NCBI RefSeq assembly: GCF_000307105.1
Contig: NC_018645.1
Location: 1,996,578-2,060,577, forward strand
Length of the DNA: 64,000 nt
Source of the DNA: Desulfobacula toluolica Tol2
GTDB taxonomy: Bacteria; Desulfobacterota; Desulfobacteria; Desulfobacterales; Desulfobacteraceae
Direction: 5' to 3'
Numbering within the stretch: the first letter of the stretch is position 1; every line of letters starts with the position of its first letter. The position numbers and the translations under genes were made by a program. The notes under the pieces were generated by a model. The model saw only the letters and a program-made list of their open reading frames with translations. It was not told where the DNA came from and did not search any database. Positions 25,741-34,001 of this stretch are shown one piece after another.

Positions 25741-26931
25741 ATGAATCAGTGGTATTGTTCTGTTTGTCATGAAATGTCTGATTATGAAGATAAACCCGTC
25801 ATCTGTGAAATCTGTGATGCAGACCATCGAATGATTTTTAATATAAAAGAGGTTCCCCAATCCCTTGAGCAGGTAAGGGATCTGGCCAGGAAAAAACTCA
25901 AAGGAATCTGTGCAGGCTATCCTTCTTGTGACGGCAGTTTTGATAAAATATGCCAGAGGGAGGCTTATGGCAAGCCTATCGGGCTTGGCGGCATAGGACT
26001 CGGACGATCTTTCAGGGGAAATTCAGAAGCCCTTGAGAAAATCCAATTGAATATGTCAGTACTTGGAGATCATTTCGAGCCGGATACAACCTGTTCTTTT
26101 CTGGATGTGGATCTTGAATTTCCAGTGTTGGCATCCTCCACGGCCGGAGCCCAGAAATATAATGATGCTATGGATGAAACCCAGTTTTGTACATCTGTGT
26201 TAAGGGGATCAAAAGAAGCGGGCACTATTGGATTGCGGGGGGATACATGGTTTTATACACTTGATGACAATCCATCTCTGAATGCCATGAAAGCCTGTGA
26301 AGGATACGGCATTCCCATATTTAAACCAAGATCACAAGATGTCCTGAAAAAGCTGATTGAAAATGCTGAAGACTGTGGATGCAAAGCGTTTGGCATTGAT
26401 CTGGACGGCTGCGGGTCAAGCATTATGGCGTTGCATGGGCAGCCGGTGTTCAAAAAGAGTGTCAAAGATATTGAAGAGCTGGTAAATTTTACAAATTTGC
26501 CTTTTATCGCCAAAGGTATCATGCTTCCTGACGAGGCTTTAATGTGTGCAGATGCAGGAGCCTCTGTTGTTGCCGTATCCAACCACGGGGGCAGGGTCCT
26601 GGATTCAACCCCTGGGGTTGCAACTATGTTGCCTTTGATAAGGGAAAAAGTGGGGGATTTGGTTACAATTACGGCCGACGGAGGGGTGAGAACAGGGTAT
26701 GATGTATTAAAAATGCTTGCCCTGGGTGCAGATGCAGTGCTTTTGGGAAGAGATATCATAAGGGCGGCTGTGGGTGCCGGAACGTTGGGTGTGAAAATGC
26801 ATTTTGAACATATTAAAAAAACATTGAAAAAAGCTATGTTTATGACTGGGATGAAAAATATAAAAATGATTGATTCAAAAATTTTATTTGATTATAACCA
26901 AAATAAGGAGGAGCAATGGGAAAAGTATTAA
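25741..26931 (+). CDS. Rubredoxin-fused FMN-dependent alpha-hydroxy acid oxidoreductase
   Basis: The 396-aa protein starts with a rubredoxin-like ribbon (QWYCSVCHEM and VICEICDADH, residues 3-28). It continues as an FMN TIM barrel of the lactate oxidase / glycolate oxidase type: FPVLASSTAGAQ, the catalytic VVAVSNHGGRVLD, ITADGGVRTGYDVLKMLALGADAVLLGR. Fusion suggests electrons pass from FMN to the Fe(Cys)4 site rather than to O2. The substrate is unknown. Downstream flavodoxin and thioredoxin genes overlap or abut it. AAGGAGG precedes the ATG. Confidence 0.88.
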   Translation: MNQWYCSVCHEMSDYEDKPVICEICDADHRMIFNIKEVPQSLEQVRDLARKKLKGICAGYPSCDGSFDKICQREAYGKPIGLGGIGLGRSFRGNSEALEKIQLNMSVLGDHFEPDTTCSFLDVDLEFPVLASSTAGAQKYNDAMDETQFCTSVLRGSKEAGTIGLRGDTWFYTLDDNPSLNAMKACEGYGIPIFKPRSQDVLKKLIENAEDCGCKAFGIDLDGCGSSIMALHGQPVFKKSVKDIEELVNFTNLPFIAKGIMLPDEALMCADAGASVVAVSNHGGRVLDSTPGVATMLPLIREKVGDLVTITADGGVRTGYDVLKMLALGADAVLLGRDIIRAAVGAGTLGVKMHFEHIKKTLKKAMFMTGMKNIKMIDSKILFDYNQNKEEQWEKY

Positions 26932-27347
26932 TCGTTTATGCATCAAGGTCGGATGAGACAAAATCAATTGCTGAACTGATTGCTGAAGGGATTCGTATTT
27001 CAGGACACGAGGCTGAACTTAAAAGAACAAGCGATATTAAGAGTGAAGATGACCTCAAAGGGTATGACGGATATGCATTTGGATCTGCTACCTATCATGG
27101 TGAAATGATTACATCCATGAAACAGATTCTGTTTGTTGGTGAACGCGCAGAGCTTAAAGATAAGCCTGGCGGTGCCTTTGGTGCATATGGCTGGAGTGGG
27201 GAAGCGCCTGGAAGAATATTTGATACCATGGATCATATTTTTGGTATGAAAATGGTATCAGGTCCCTTGATGCTCAAAGCAAGCGGGGTTGAAGGGGGCA
27301 TTCAGGCGGCTCAGGAATATGGAAAAAGCATTGCAAAAATGATTTAG
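26916..27347 (+). CDS. Flavodoxin domain protein
   Basis: The 143-aa protein has the FMN-phosphate loop VYASRSDETKSIAELIAEGI, then DGYAFGSATYHGEM and FGAYGWSGEAPGR. Its YGWSGEA loop is close to that of Roo/FprA flavoproteins. It overlaps the FMN-oxidoreductase gene by 16 bp and so is a likely electron partner. Confidence 0.93.
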   Translation: MGKVLIVYASRSDETKSIAELIAEGIRISGHEAELKRTSDIKSEDDLKGYDGYAFGSATYHGEMITSMKQILFVGERAELKDKPGGAFGAYGWSGEAPGRIFDTMDHIFGMKMVSGPLMLKASGVEGGIQAAQEYGKSIAKMI

Positions 27348-27356
27348 GAAAAAATA

Positions 27357-27806
27357 ATGACTGCTGATAAATTGATATTGGCGTGTTCAAATTGCGGCGC
27401 AAAAAACAGGGTTCCGGTATCGCGAATTAATGAAGCACCCAAATGCGGGAAATGTAAAGAATTTTTGCCTGTGGAAAGTTTAAGTCGGCCGGTCATTGTT
27501 ATGGACAATACGTTTGACCGCGAAGTGATGTCTTCTTCAATGCCTGTGTTAGTGGATTGCTGGGCGCCTTGGTGTGGACCATGCAAGGCAATTGGCCCGG
27601 TCATGGATGAACTTGCGATAAAATACAGGGGCAGATTGAAAATCGCCAAGCTGAATGTGGATGAAAATCCCATGATTGGCTCAAGATATTCCATTTCAAG
27701 TATTCCGACCATGTTCCTGGTAAAAAATGGCCGGATTATTGACAAGTTGATTGGTGCCTTGCCAAAAGAACAATTGGAATCGCAGATTGCAAGAGTCCTT
27801 GGATAA
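27357..27806 (+). CDS. trxC: Thioredoxin 2-type protein with N-terminal zinc ribbon
   Basis: The 149-aa protein has an N-terminal CSNCGAKNRVP / CGKCKEF zinc ribbon, then a thioredoxin domain with WCGPC at ~67-71 and cis-Pro ISSIPTMFL. This is the Trx2/TrxC layout, whose zinc site tunes activity under oxidative stress. It is the last gene of the rubredoxin-FMN/flavodoxin unit, 9 bp downstream. Confidence 0.94.
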   Translation: MTADKLILACSNCGAKNRVPVSRINEAPKCGKCKEFLPVESLSRPVIVMDNTFDREVMSSSMPVLVDCWAPWCGPCKAIGPVMDELAIKYRGRLKIAKLNVDENPMIGSRYSISSIPTMFLVKNGRIIDKLIGALPKEQLESQIARVLG

Positions 27807-27864
27807 AAAGAGTGAAGAATTTATTGGTTTGTTAAGCCGCCGGATGAATTTTGAATGTTTTTTT

Positions 27865-27914
27865 GTCCGCCTGGATATGGCTGTTTAAGGCCATTCCGGG
27901 CGGACTTTTTTTTG
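27865..27914 (+). terminator. Terminator after trxC
   Basis: GTCCGCC and GGCGGAC close a long interrupted stem with inner ATGGC/GGCCAT pairing, followed by TTTTTTTT. Confidence 0.88.
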
Positions 27915-28162
27915 TGTTTCAAAAAATGGTGAGCCGGGATGGAAAATTAAAAAAATAAGGTCTTGAAAAAATATTTAAATTTCTGTTAGTATAAAAAATC
28001 AATTTTTTAAATCCAATTTTTTTTTATCATCACAGTCTTTGTTTAATATGGGACATAGTTGTATTGTCTGTTGTTGATAATTGATACGGTTGTTTGAGAC
28101 ATGACTGTTTCTTTTGTTTTTATTGACTGCCTTTTGTTTTTATCAGGCATAACGATTTGCTG

Positions 28163-28266
28163 AATAATTGCCACGGCAGACCTGGTTTTTTGTCTGGATT
28201 TTGCCACAACAAAACATAAATATCGCTGTTTGAATTTTTAAAGGCTTTATATGAAGGCTTTAAAAA
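28163..28266 (+). repeat. Structured intergenic repeat, copy R10
   Basis: Sense on plus strand: AATTGCCACGGCAGACCTGG, later TTGCCACAACAAAAC and a degenerate stem-2 region (AAGGCTTTATATGAAGGCTTT). No gene ends directly before it. It faces the partial copy R11. Confidence 0.75.
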
Positions 28267-28295
28267 TATATTGGAGTCAGATTTTTTTTGCTTTT

Positions 28296-28330
28296 TATTG
28301 TGGCAGCTTGTCTGTAATGGCAGTTTATAA
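28296..28330 (-). repeat. Structured intergenic repeat, partial copy R11
   Basis: Stem-1 half only (TTATTGTGGCAGC...GTAATGGCAGTTTA), sense on the minus strand, inverted with respect to R10 30 bp away. Confidence 0.6.
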
Positions 28331-28372
28331 AAAGATAAGGAGGCGAACATAAATCTCCTTGTTTTGATTGAC

Positions 28373-28388
28373 TGGTATGGTGTTTGCA
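28373..28388 (+). promoter_or_regulatory. Possible sigma-54 promoter (P5)
   Basis: The plus strand reads TGGTAT-GGTGT-TTGCA, with correct spacing and the same -24 box as P3. It lies 52 bp before the small gene at 28440 and upstream of desulfoferrodoxin. Confidence 0.6.
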
Positions 28389-28439
28389 GAGTTAATCGTA
28401 ATATGAGGGTATAATAAAATATTTTAGGAGGGATCAAAG

Positions 28440-28646
28440 ATGTCCAAATTAAAAGTTGGAAAAAAAAGGAAAAGTTTTGACTCGTCTATTTCCTATTTCG
28501 CTTTAAAATCCCAAGACGAAATTTATTATCAAATGGCCTCTATTTTTAAAGCAGTTACCAAAAATGAAGAACAACTGGCGGAAAATATTTGCAGTGGGAT
28601 TTTAACCGGGAATAAATCTGAAATATTGCTGGAAAAATTTTTATAA
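28440..28646 (+). CDS. Small basic protein of unknown function
   Basis: Not recognised. The 68-aa protein has a strongly basic start (SKLKVGKKRKSF) and a helical remainder. A strong GGAGGG lies 7 nt before the ATG, and a sigma-54-like promoter is upstream. It precedes desulfoferrodoxin by 120 bp on the same strand. The ribosome site and promoter are the main reasons to accept it. Confidence 0.6.
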   Translation: MSKLKVGKKRKSFDSSISYFALKSQDEIYYQMASIFKAVTKNEEQLAENICSGILTGNKSEILLEKFL

Positions 28647-28765
28647 CTATCATATAAGATATTCTATATCTTGAGTTGTTATTTTTTTTCGTCGGTTTTT
28701 TTAGATCCAAAACTTCTTTTTTGGTTGATTATAATAATTATAAAACATGAGCAAGGAGAGATTCA

Positions 28766-29146
28766 ATGGCTGAAAAACTTGGTATTTACAAATGCGGCAA
28801 ATGTGGAAATATTGTACAGGTCCTTCATGGAGAAAAACCGCCCGTCATGTGTTGTGGTCAGGCAATGGACCGTCTGGTTGAGAATACAGTGGATGCAGCA
28901 TTGGAAAAACATGTGCCCGTGATTGAAAAACTTGATGGCGGATACCTGGTAAAGGTGGGAAGTGTTGCTCATCCCATGGGCAATGATCACTGGATTGAGT
29001 GGATTGAGCTTGCATCAGAGGATAACACGTTTGTGCAAAGACAGATGCTGACACCTTCAAGTGCGCCTGAAGCTGAATTTAAAACTGATGCTGCAAAAGT
29101 TGTAGCAAGAGCCTATTGCAATCTTCATGGCCTTTGGAAATCCTAA
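28766..29146 (+). CDS. dfx: Desulfoferrodoxin (2Fe superoxide reductase)
   Basis: The 126-aa protein has an N-terminal desulforedoxin centre (YKCGKCG...VMCCGQ) and the catalytic SOR domain: EKHVPVIE, HPMGNDHWIEWIEL and YCNLHGLW supply the His4Cys iron site. The Glu of EKH is present. It reduces superoxide to peroxide in anaerobes, using rubredoxin as donor. AAGGAGAG precedes the ATG. Confidence 0.96.
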   Translation: MAEKLGIYKCGKCGNIVQVLHGEKPPVMCCGQAMDRLVENTVDAALEKHVPVIEKLDGGYLVKVGSVAHPMGNDHWIEWIELASEDNTFVQRQMLTPSSAPEAEFKTDAAKVVARAYCNLHGLWKS

Positions 29147-29207
29147 GCGTGCTTTTAAAAATCAAGTGCGCTTTTGAAAATTTTAGAGCCGGGTTAAGCG
29201 GATAAAT

Positions 29208-29252
29208 AAAACCCCCACTGTATGGATAGGGTATGATACAGTGGGGGGTTTT
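29208..29252. terminator. Bidirectional terminator, dfx / ferritin-like gene
   Basis: AAAACCCCCACTGTA pairs with TACAGTGGGGGGTTTT around a 15-nt loop. T/A runs on both sides serve the two convergent genes. Confidence 0.9.
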
Positions 29253-29274
29253 AAATTAATAAAACAAAACAATA

Positions 29275-29742
29275 TTATTTGGTTAATTTTCCTGCAAGAA
29301 GTCTTATATGACTCATTTCCTCTTTAATAATCGCATCAATTTTTGATTGGCCCAGTTTTGCGGGGACCAGCTCTTTCATGCCAAGGTAAAATGCGATTGA
29401 ATCTTTTTCTGCCTGAATAGCACTGTTTAATATGCCTTTAAAGCTGTTGTCAGGCTGATCTTTTTCAAAAAAGACCCGGATATCTGCGAGTGCTTTTAAA
29501 TAAAGAACTGTCTCATCATCAGGATCAAAGGTTGTAGAAGTTTTTTCCTCGTCTTGCAAATCTTTTTGCATAGTGGCAAAGGTGGCTTCATGCTCATCTT
29601 CCATTTTTGCCAGCTCAAGGAGAAATTCTTTATGGTTTTCTTCTTTTATTTGTTTTGCAGCATCTCGATAAAATATTGCACCATTTTGTTCGATTTTTAT
29701 AGCAATTTCAAAAATTTCATTTGCATTGAATTCGTTAGGCAT
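29275..29742 (-). CDS. Ferritin-like diiron (rubrerythrin-type) protein
   Basis: The 155-aa four-helix protein has EDEHEATF, EEMSHIRLL and helix ligands in KIEQNGAIFYRDAA and QAEKDSIAFYLG, a diiron set like that of the 19120 protein. It has no rubredoxin domain. It lies 23 bp after the Roo gene on the same strand, so it is probably the third gene of the rubredoxin-Roo unit. Confidence 0.9.
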   Translation of the reverse strand: MPNEFNANEIFEIAIKIEQNGAIFYRDAAKQIKEENHKEFLLELAKMEDEHEATFATMQKDLQDEEKTSTTFDPDDETVLYLKALADIRVFFEKDQPDNSFKGILNSAIQAEKDSIAFYLGMKELVPAKLGQSKIDAIIKEEMSHIRLLAGKLTK

Positions 29743-29765
29743 TCTTTCCTCCAGAATCTCTTTTT

Positions 29766-30962
29766 TTAAGATAGTTTTTTCTTTAATTTTTTCGCTATTT
29801 TAATCCCCAGATCAAAACATCTGTTCAGATCATCTTCATTCGGAACATATTGAACTTTAACGCCCTCGTCAATAATATCCCACTTCATTTCAGAAAAATC
29901 CTTATTCAGTATTTTAACAGCTTCACCACTCCATCCGTAAGAACCAAATGCTGCTGCAATTTTATTCTGGGGCCGTAATCCTTTGACATATGTCATGACA
30001 TCTGCAATTACCGGGAAAATACCGTTGTTCAGTGTCGGAGAGCCCACGGCAATAGCTCCGGCATCAATAATTTCCGTCATGATATCACTTCTGTGCCATT
30101 TGCGTGTGTTCATAAGCCTTACACTCACATCTTTTGACTCAATCCCATTGGTAATGGACCTTGCCATTTTGGCGGTACTTTCCCACATGGAATCAAAAAT
30201 GACAACCACTTTTTTGGAAGGTTCCTGTCTGGACCATTTGTCATAAGCTTCAATGATTTTTGATGGATTTTCCCGCCAGATAATGCCGTGATCCGGACAG
30301 ATCATATTGATTTTCAGGTTCATTTTTGCAACATCTTTTAAAAGTGCCTGAACCCTTGGTGAAAAGTGAAGCAGAATATTGGCATAATACTTTTTTGCGT
30401 GGGACATGATCGCATCTCCAATTTGATCATCAAAGAACATGTCTCCGCTATAGTGTTGTCCAAAGGCATCACTTGAAAAAAGGATGGCATCCTCCACAAG
30501 ATATGTAAACATGCTGTCCGGCCAGTGAAGCATTCTTGTCTCAAGAAACGAAAATGTCCGGTTCCCTATTTTAAGTTCGTCGCCACTTCCCACAACCTGG
30601 AAATTAAAGTCGCGGTTAAAATGGCTTTTCAGGTTTTTCGCTCCCATTTTTGAACAATATAGCGGTTTGTTTTCTCCTATTTTATGCATCACTCTGGGGA
30701 TGGCTCCGGAATGATCCATTTCCGTATGATTGCTGATCAGTATATCAATTTTCTTTGGGTCAATAATCTGGCTGATATTGGAAAGCAGTTCGTCGCAAAA
30801 TTTTTCTTTTACAGTATCAATGAGAATATTTTTTTCACCCAGTACTAAAAATGCATTATAGGTTGTACCTTCATAGGTGGAGTAACCATGGAAATCCCGA
30901 ATATCCCAGTCCCGGCATCCGACAGAATAGATCCCATCCGCTATTTCAATGGGTTTATACAT
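29766..30962 (-). CDS. roo: Rubredoxin:oxygen oxidoreductase (A-type flavoprotein)
   Basis: The 398-aa flavodiiron protein has a metallo-beta-lactamase diiron domain with SNHTEMDHSGAIP and later CPDHG, then a flavodoxin domain with VVIFDSMWESTAKMA and FGSYGWSGEAVKIL. It reduces O2 to water (or NO) using rubredoxin. It follows the rubredoxin gene with repeat R3 in between, and precedes the ferritin-like gene. Confidence 0.95.
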   Translation of the reverse strand: MYKPIEIADGIYSVGCRDWDIRDFHGYSTYEGTTYNAFLVLGEKNILIDTVKEKFCDELLSNISQIIDPKKIDILISNHTEMDHSGAIPRVMHKIGENKPLYCSKMGAKNLKSHFNRDFNFQVVGSGDELKIGNRTFSFLETRMLHWPDSMFTYLVEDAILFSSDAFGQHYSGDMFFDDQIGDAIMSHAKKYYANILLHFSPRVQALLKDVAKMNLKINMICPDHGIIWRENPSKIIEAYDKWSRQEPSKKVVVIFDSMWESTAKMARSITNGIESKDVSVRLMNTRKWHRSDIMTEIIDAGAIAVGSPTLNNGIFPVIADVMTYVKGLRPQNKIAAAFGSYGWSGEAVKILNKDFSEMKWDIIDEGVKVQYVPNEDDLNRCFDLGIKIAKKLKKKLS

Positions 30963-30978
30963 TTATGTTTTGCCTCCT

Positions 30979-31078
30979 TTTTTTATATGAAAGTCTTTAA
31001 AAATCTAAACAGTGACTTTCAAGCTTTGTTGTGGGCAAACATGGTTGAAAGACCAAGGCTGCCCGTGGCATTTATTGA
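30979..31078 (-). repeat. Structured intergenic repeat, copy R3
   Basis: Full copy, sense on minus strand, between rubredoxin (stop at 31082) and roo (start 30962, 16 bp beyond the repeat). Stem 2 is perfect (TGAAAGTC with GACTTTCA). Stem 1 is GGGCA with TGCCC. Confidence 0.9.
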
Positions 31079-31081
31079 ACT

Positions 31082-31240
31082 TTAATCTTTTTTCTTAAAA
31101 TTTTCTTTTGAAGCGCCGCAAAGGGGGCATACCCATTCTTCGGGCAGATTTTCAAAAGAAGTTCCAGGTTCAATTCCATTGTCAGGATCGCCGTTTGCCG
31201 GGTCATATACATATCCACAAACACATTGATATTTATCCAT
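31082..31240 (-). CDS. rub: Rubredoxin
   Basis: The 52-aa protein starts [19 protein letters not shown] (ATG 31240; GGAGGAGC upstream). Cysteines form the Fe(Cys)4 site as CVCG and CPLCGA. The first pair is C-x-C rather than the usual C-x-x-C, a one-residue shortening of the N-terminal knuckle. It is the natural electron donor for the Roo protein encoded next. Confidence 0.95.
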   Translation of the reverse strand: MDKYQCVCGYVYDPANGDPDNGIEPGTSFENLPEEWVCPLCGASKENFKKKD

Positions 31241-31330
31241 TGTTTTTTGCTCCTCCAAATAATAATCAATTAAAATCAGCTGCTGAATTATTTCAGCACT
31301 CTTAAGTGTCATCGTCTTATTGCAAAATAA

Positions 31331-31346
31331 TGCAAAGAGTGTGCCT
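31331..31346 (-). promoter_or_regulatory. Sigma-54 promoter (P6) of rubredoxin-roo unit
   Basis: The minus strand reads AGGCAC-ACTCT-TTGCA, correct spacing, 90 bp upstream of the rubredoxin ATG. Confidence 0.75.
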
Positions 31347-31449
31347 TGAGTTTTTTAATTTTCCTTACTGATAAAAGGGTTTTAACAAGATTATTATTAT
31401 AGTATAAGGTGCGTAAAATCAATGAATCATTTATCTTTTAGAGTAAAAT

Positions 31450-32841
31450 ATGAACCATGCTATTTATATAAAAACAACAAAAATTAATGCACCCGTCCAA
31501 AGGCTTTTTGCCTGGCATGAAAGAAACGGAGCTATTCTGAGGTTGACCCCTCCCTGGGCACCATTAAAAATGATCGCCCGCAGTGGTGATGGTGTTAAAA
31601 AAGGAGTAAAAGTAATTTTCAGGCTAAGTGTTTTTAAGATACCCATGGTCTGGGAAGCCGAACATTTCGATTATCAGGAAAACAAGGTGTTCAAAGACAG
31701 GCAGATAAAAGGGCCGTTTTCCAAATGGGAACATACCCACAGGTTTTATCCTGATGGTCTGCAAAGTTCCATCATGGAGGATAGGGTTGAATTTAAACTG
31801 CCGTTTGGCTGGTTAAGCAGGCCGTTTTACAGGGTGGCCAAAAAAGAGTTTGAAAGAATGTTTGCCTACCGGCACAGGGTTTTAAAATATGACCTGGAGC
31901 ATCATGCCAATAGAAATGAAAATAAAATAGGAGACAAAAAGAAAAGAATTCTTGTTTCAGGTGCAAGCGGAACCATAGGAAGTATGCTGGTTCCTTTTTT
32001 GCAAACCTGTGGTCATGAGGTTGTCCGTCTGGTGCGAACAGATAAGGACTTGTCACCAGGCGAATATTTCTGGGATCCGTACAAGGGTATTCTTGACCTT
32101 GAAACTATCGGACACATTGATGCTGTTATCAATTTGAACGGGGTTGATATTTCCAGAGGAAGGTGGACGGACCGGCAAAAAAAACAGATTATTGACTCCA
32201 GGATAATTCCCACTCGCCTGCTTGTGGATAAAATGAAAAGTCTTGATCATAAACCCGAGGTTTTTATCTCTTCTTCGGCCATTGGATATTATGGTGAAGG
32301 AGGCGCTGCAATGTTAACAGAAGCCTCAAGTATGGGTAATTGTTTTATCTCAAAGGTTTGCAGGCAATGGGAAGATGCGTCCGCTGATGCACAAAAGGCC
32401 GGGATTCGAACTGTTCAACTCAGAATCGGTGTGGTACTTACGCCTTCCGGCGGCGCTTTGGCAAGAATGGAACTGCCGTTTAAGATTGGTTGCGGGGTCA
32501 GGCTTTCACGCGGTGGGCAATATATGAGCTGGATCAGTATGGATGATGCAGTGTCAGGAATTTTGCATATTTTAAACAATGATAAGATCCAAGGAAAAGT
32601 TAACCTTACTGCCCCAAATCCTGTTACCAACAAAGAATTTTCAAAAACATTGGCAAAAGTTTTTTCAAAACAAGTATTTTTTGTCATTCCAAGGTTTGTG
32701 GCCCTTGTTTTATGGGGGCAAATGGGAAAAGAAACCCTTTTGGCCAGCGCACGCGTGAAACCTGAAAAATTGTTGAAAAACGGGTTTTTATTTCAGCATA
32801 AAACACTTTTGGGGGCCTTAAAAGACACTCTTGGCAGATAA
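31450..32841 (+). CDS. SRPBCC domain fused to TIGR01777 epimerase
   Basis: The 463-aa protein has an N-terminal START/SRPBCC domain (residues ~1-150; FAWHERNGAILRLTPPW, WEHTHRFYPDG) followed by an SDR epimerase (ILVSGASGTIGSML, NLNGVDISRGRWTDRQK, SSAIGYYGEGG, LRIGVVLTPSGGAL). The fusion is known in actinobacteria and deltaproteobacteria. The hydrophobic-ligand pocket suggests a lipid-like substrate, but none is established. It is a paralogue of 18044-18961. No good Shine-Dalgarno precedes the ATG. Confidence 0.9.
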   Translation: MNHAIYIKTTKINAPVQRLFAWHERNGAILRLTPPWAPLKMIARSGDGVKKGVKVIFRLSVFKIPMVWEAEHFDYQENKVFKDRQIKGPFSKWEHTHRFYPDGLQSSIMEDRVEFKLPFGWLSRPFYRVAKKEFERMFAYRHRVLKYDLEHHANRNENKIGDKKKRILVSGASGTIGSMLVPFLQTCGHEVVRLVRTDKDLSPGEYFWDPYKGILDLETIGHIDAVINLNGVDISRGRWTDRQKKQIIDSRIIPTRLLVDKMKSLDHKPEVFISSSAIGYYGEGGAAMLTEASSMGNCFISKVCRQWEDASADAQKAGIRTVQLRIGVVLTPSGGALARMELPFKIGCGVRLSRGGQYMSWISMDDAVSGILHILNNDKIQGKVNLTAPNPVTNKEFSKTLAKVFSKQVFFVIPRFVALVLWGQMGKETLLASARVKPEKLLKNGFLFQHKTLLGALKDTLGR

Positions 32842-32897
32842 AATTTTTTCGATTTCATATAGCCTCATCACCAACACAATTATTAAGGTAGATCAAC

Positions 32898-34001
32898 ATG
32901 AGTATAAAATTAAAACTTCTTTTCTCTTTTTTAATGATCATTGCCCTTGTTTTCGGGTTTGTTCATATTTATTTTCCGGCAGATAATTATAGTTTTGAAC
33001 GGCTTCATATTTTTCTTTTTAATCTTTGCACCGGGGGCACCATCCTCCTTTATTATACACAGGGCAAAGAGACGGTATCCAAAACAGTGTGGTTTTTTTT
33101 TTCAGGCTCGCTTATTTATGCGTTTTCAGCTTTTTTAAAACTCTATCCAATTACCATCCTTGTCTCCATTATACTGTTTGTTCTGGTGGAAAAAATCCGT
33201 ACGGATAAATTTTCATTTTTGCCTTTTCTTTTTTTTAAGCCCGGAGAACCGGTCTCTGAAAAATTTCATCAGGCATCGCTGTTGTGTCTTTCCTGCGGGC
33301 TTGTTATTGCAACACTGGTTATTTTAAATAATGAATACTTTAATTTCGTGAATATGGAAAAATTGACCCTGAATACATTTTTTCTGGGATTTTCTTTTCC
33401 ATTGTCTCTGATCTCTTTGTCAGTGGTTTTTTCAATGTTGAAAAAGATAGAAGCATCTTGGGTCAAGTTGCTTATGGAATTGTGTTTCTGGACCATTACT
33501 CTTGGTGTGATCATTTTTTTTGTTTTTATTTTATTTGAACGATTTATTCCCCAGGTTTTTGTGACGTCAGCACTTTTTGTGGCTGTTGTAACCGTATTTT
33601 ACCTTTACTCGAAGTTTGCAGATAAAATTCAGCAAAAGCTTTTTTTAACATCCGGGATCGGATTTTTAATCTTTACCGCAATAACCGGCATTGCCTATAT
33701 ATTTTTGCAAATGTCTGAAGGGTATGACCCTTTAAAAACAAAATGGCTGATACATATGCATGTGTTTGCTTCCCTTTATGGCTGGAACCTGTGCGGATTG
33801 TCCGTTATTTGCAGGTTTGATGATTTTCCCATAAAATTGCATTCTGCAACGGTGATCTGTATTCACTGGTTGACTGCAGTAGTTCTTGCGCCTCTGGGTG
33901 TTTTTTACGGTTGGTTTGCAATTTTTGCCATTATTGGATATTCTTTTATAACGTTGACCCTGTTCTTTAGCAGCAATAAGAGGAAAACAGCAGATGAGTA
34001 A
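32898..34001 (+). CDS. Polytopic membrane protein, unknown function
   Basis: Not recognised. The 367-aa protein has about ten to twelve hydrophobic segments and aromatic-rich loops. Near the C-terminus a segment WLIHMHVFASLYGWNLCG carries two histidines in a membrane context, and a later HWLTAVVLAPLGVFYGW adds another. These resemble haem-ligand placements but no family was identified. It overlaps the DHH phosphoesterase gene by 8 bp, so the two are coupled. Confidence 0.75.
   Translation: MSIKLKLLFSFLMIIALVFGFVHIYFPADNYSFERLHIFLFNLCTGGTILLYYTQGKETVSKTVWFFFSGSLIYAFSAFLKLYPITILVSIILFVLVEKIRTDKFSFLPFLFFKPGEPVSEKFHQASLLCLSCGLVIATLVILNNEYFNFVNMEKLTLNTFFLGFSFPLSLISLSVVFSMLKKIEASWVKLLMELCFWTITLGVIIFFVFILFERFIPQVFVTSALFVAVVTVFYLYSKFADKIQQKLFLTSGIGFLIFTAITGIAYIFLQMSEGYDPLKTKWLIHMHVFASLYGWNLCGLSVICRFDDFPIKLHSATVICIHWLTAVVLAPLGVFYGWFAIFAIIGYSFITLTLFFSSNKRKTADE

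Larger units (their letters stand above)
27807..28439. other. Gene-free region with two structured repeats
   Basis: The 633 bp hold the trxC terminator (27865-27914), a full repeat copy R10 on the plus strand, a partial inverted copy R11, and sigma-54 candidate P5. A minus-strand frame at 28120-28437 runs through the repeats and is not considered a gene. Confidence 0.6.

Noticed and set aside
28120-28437. A 105-codon minus-strand frame
   Set aside because: It runs through repeat copies R10 and R11 and has no ribosome site or recognisable composition.
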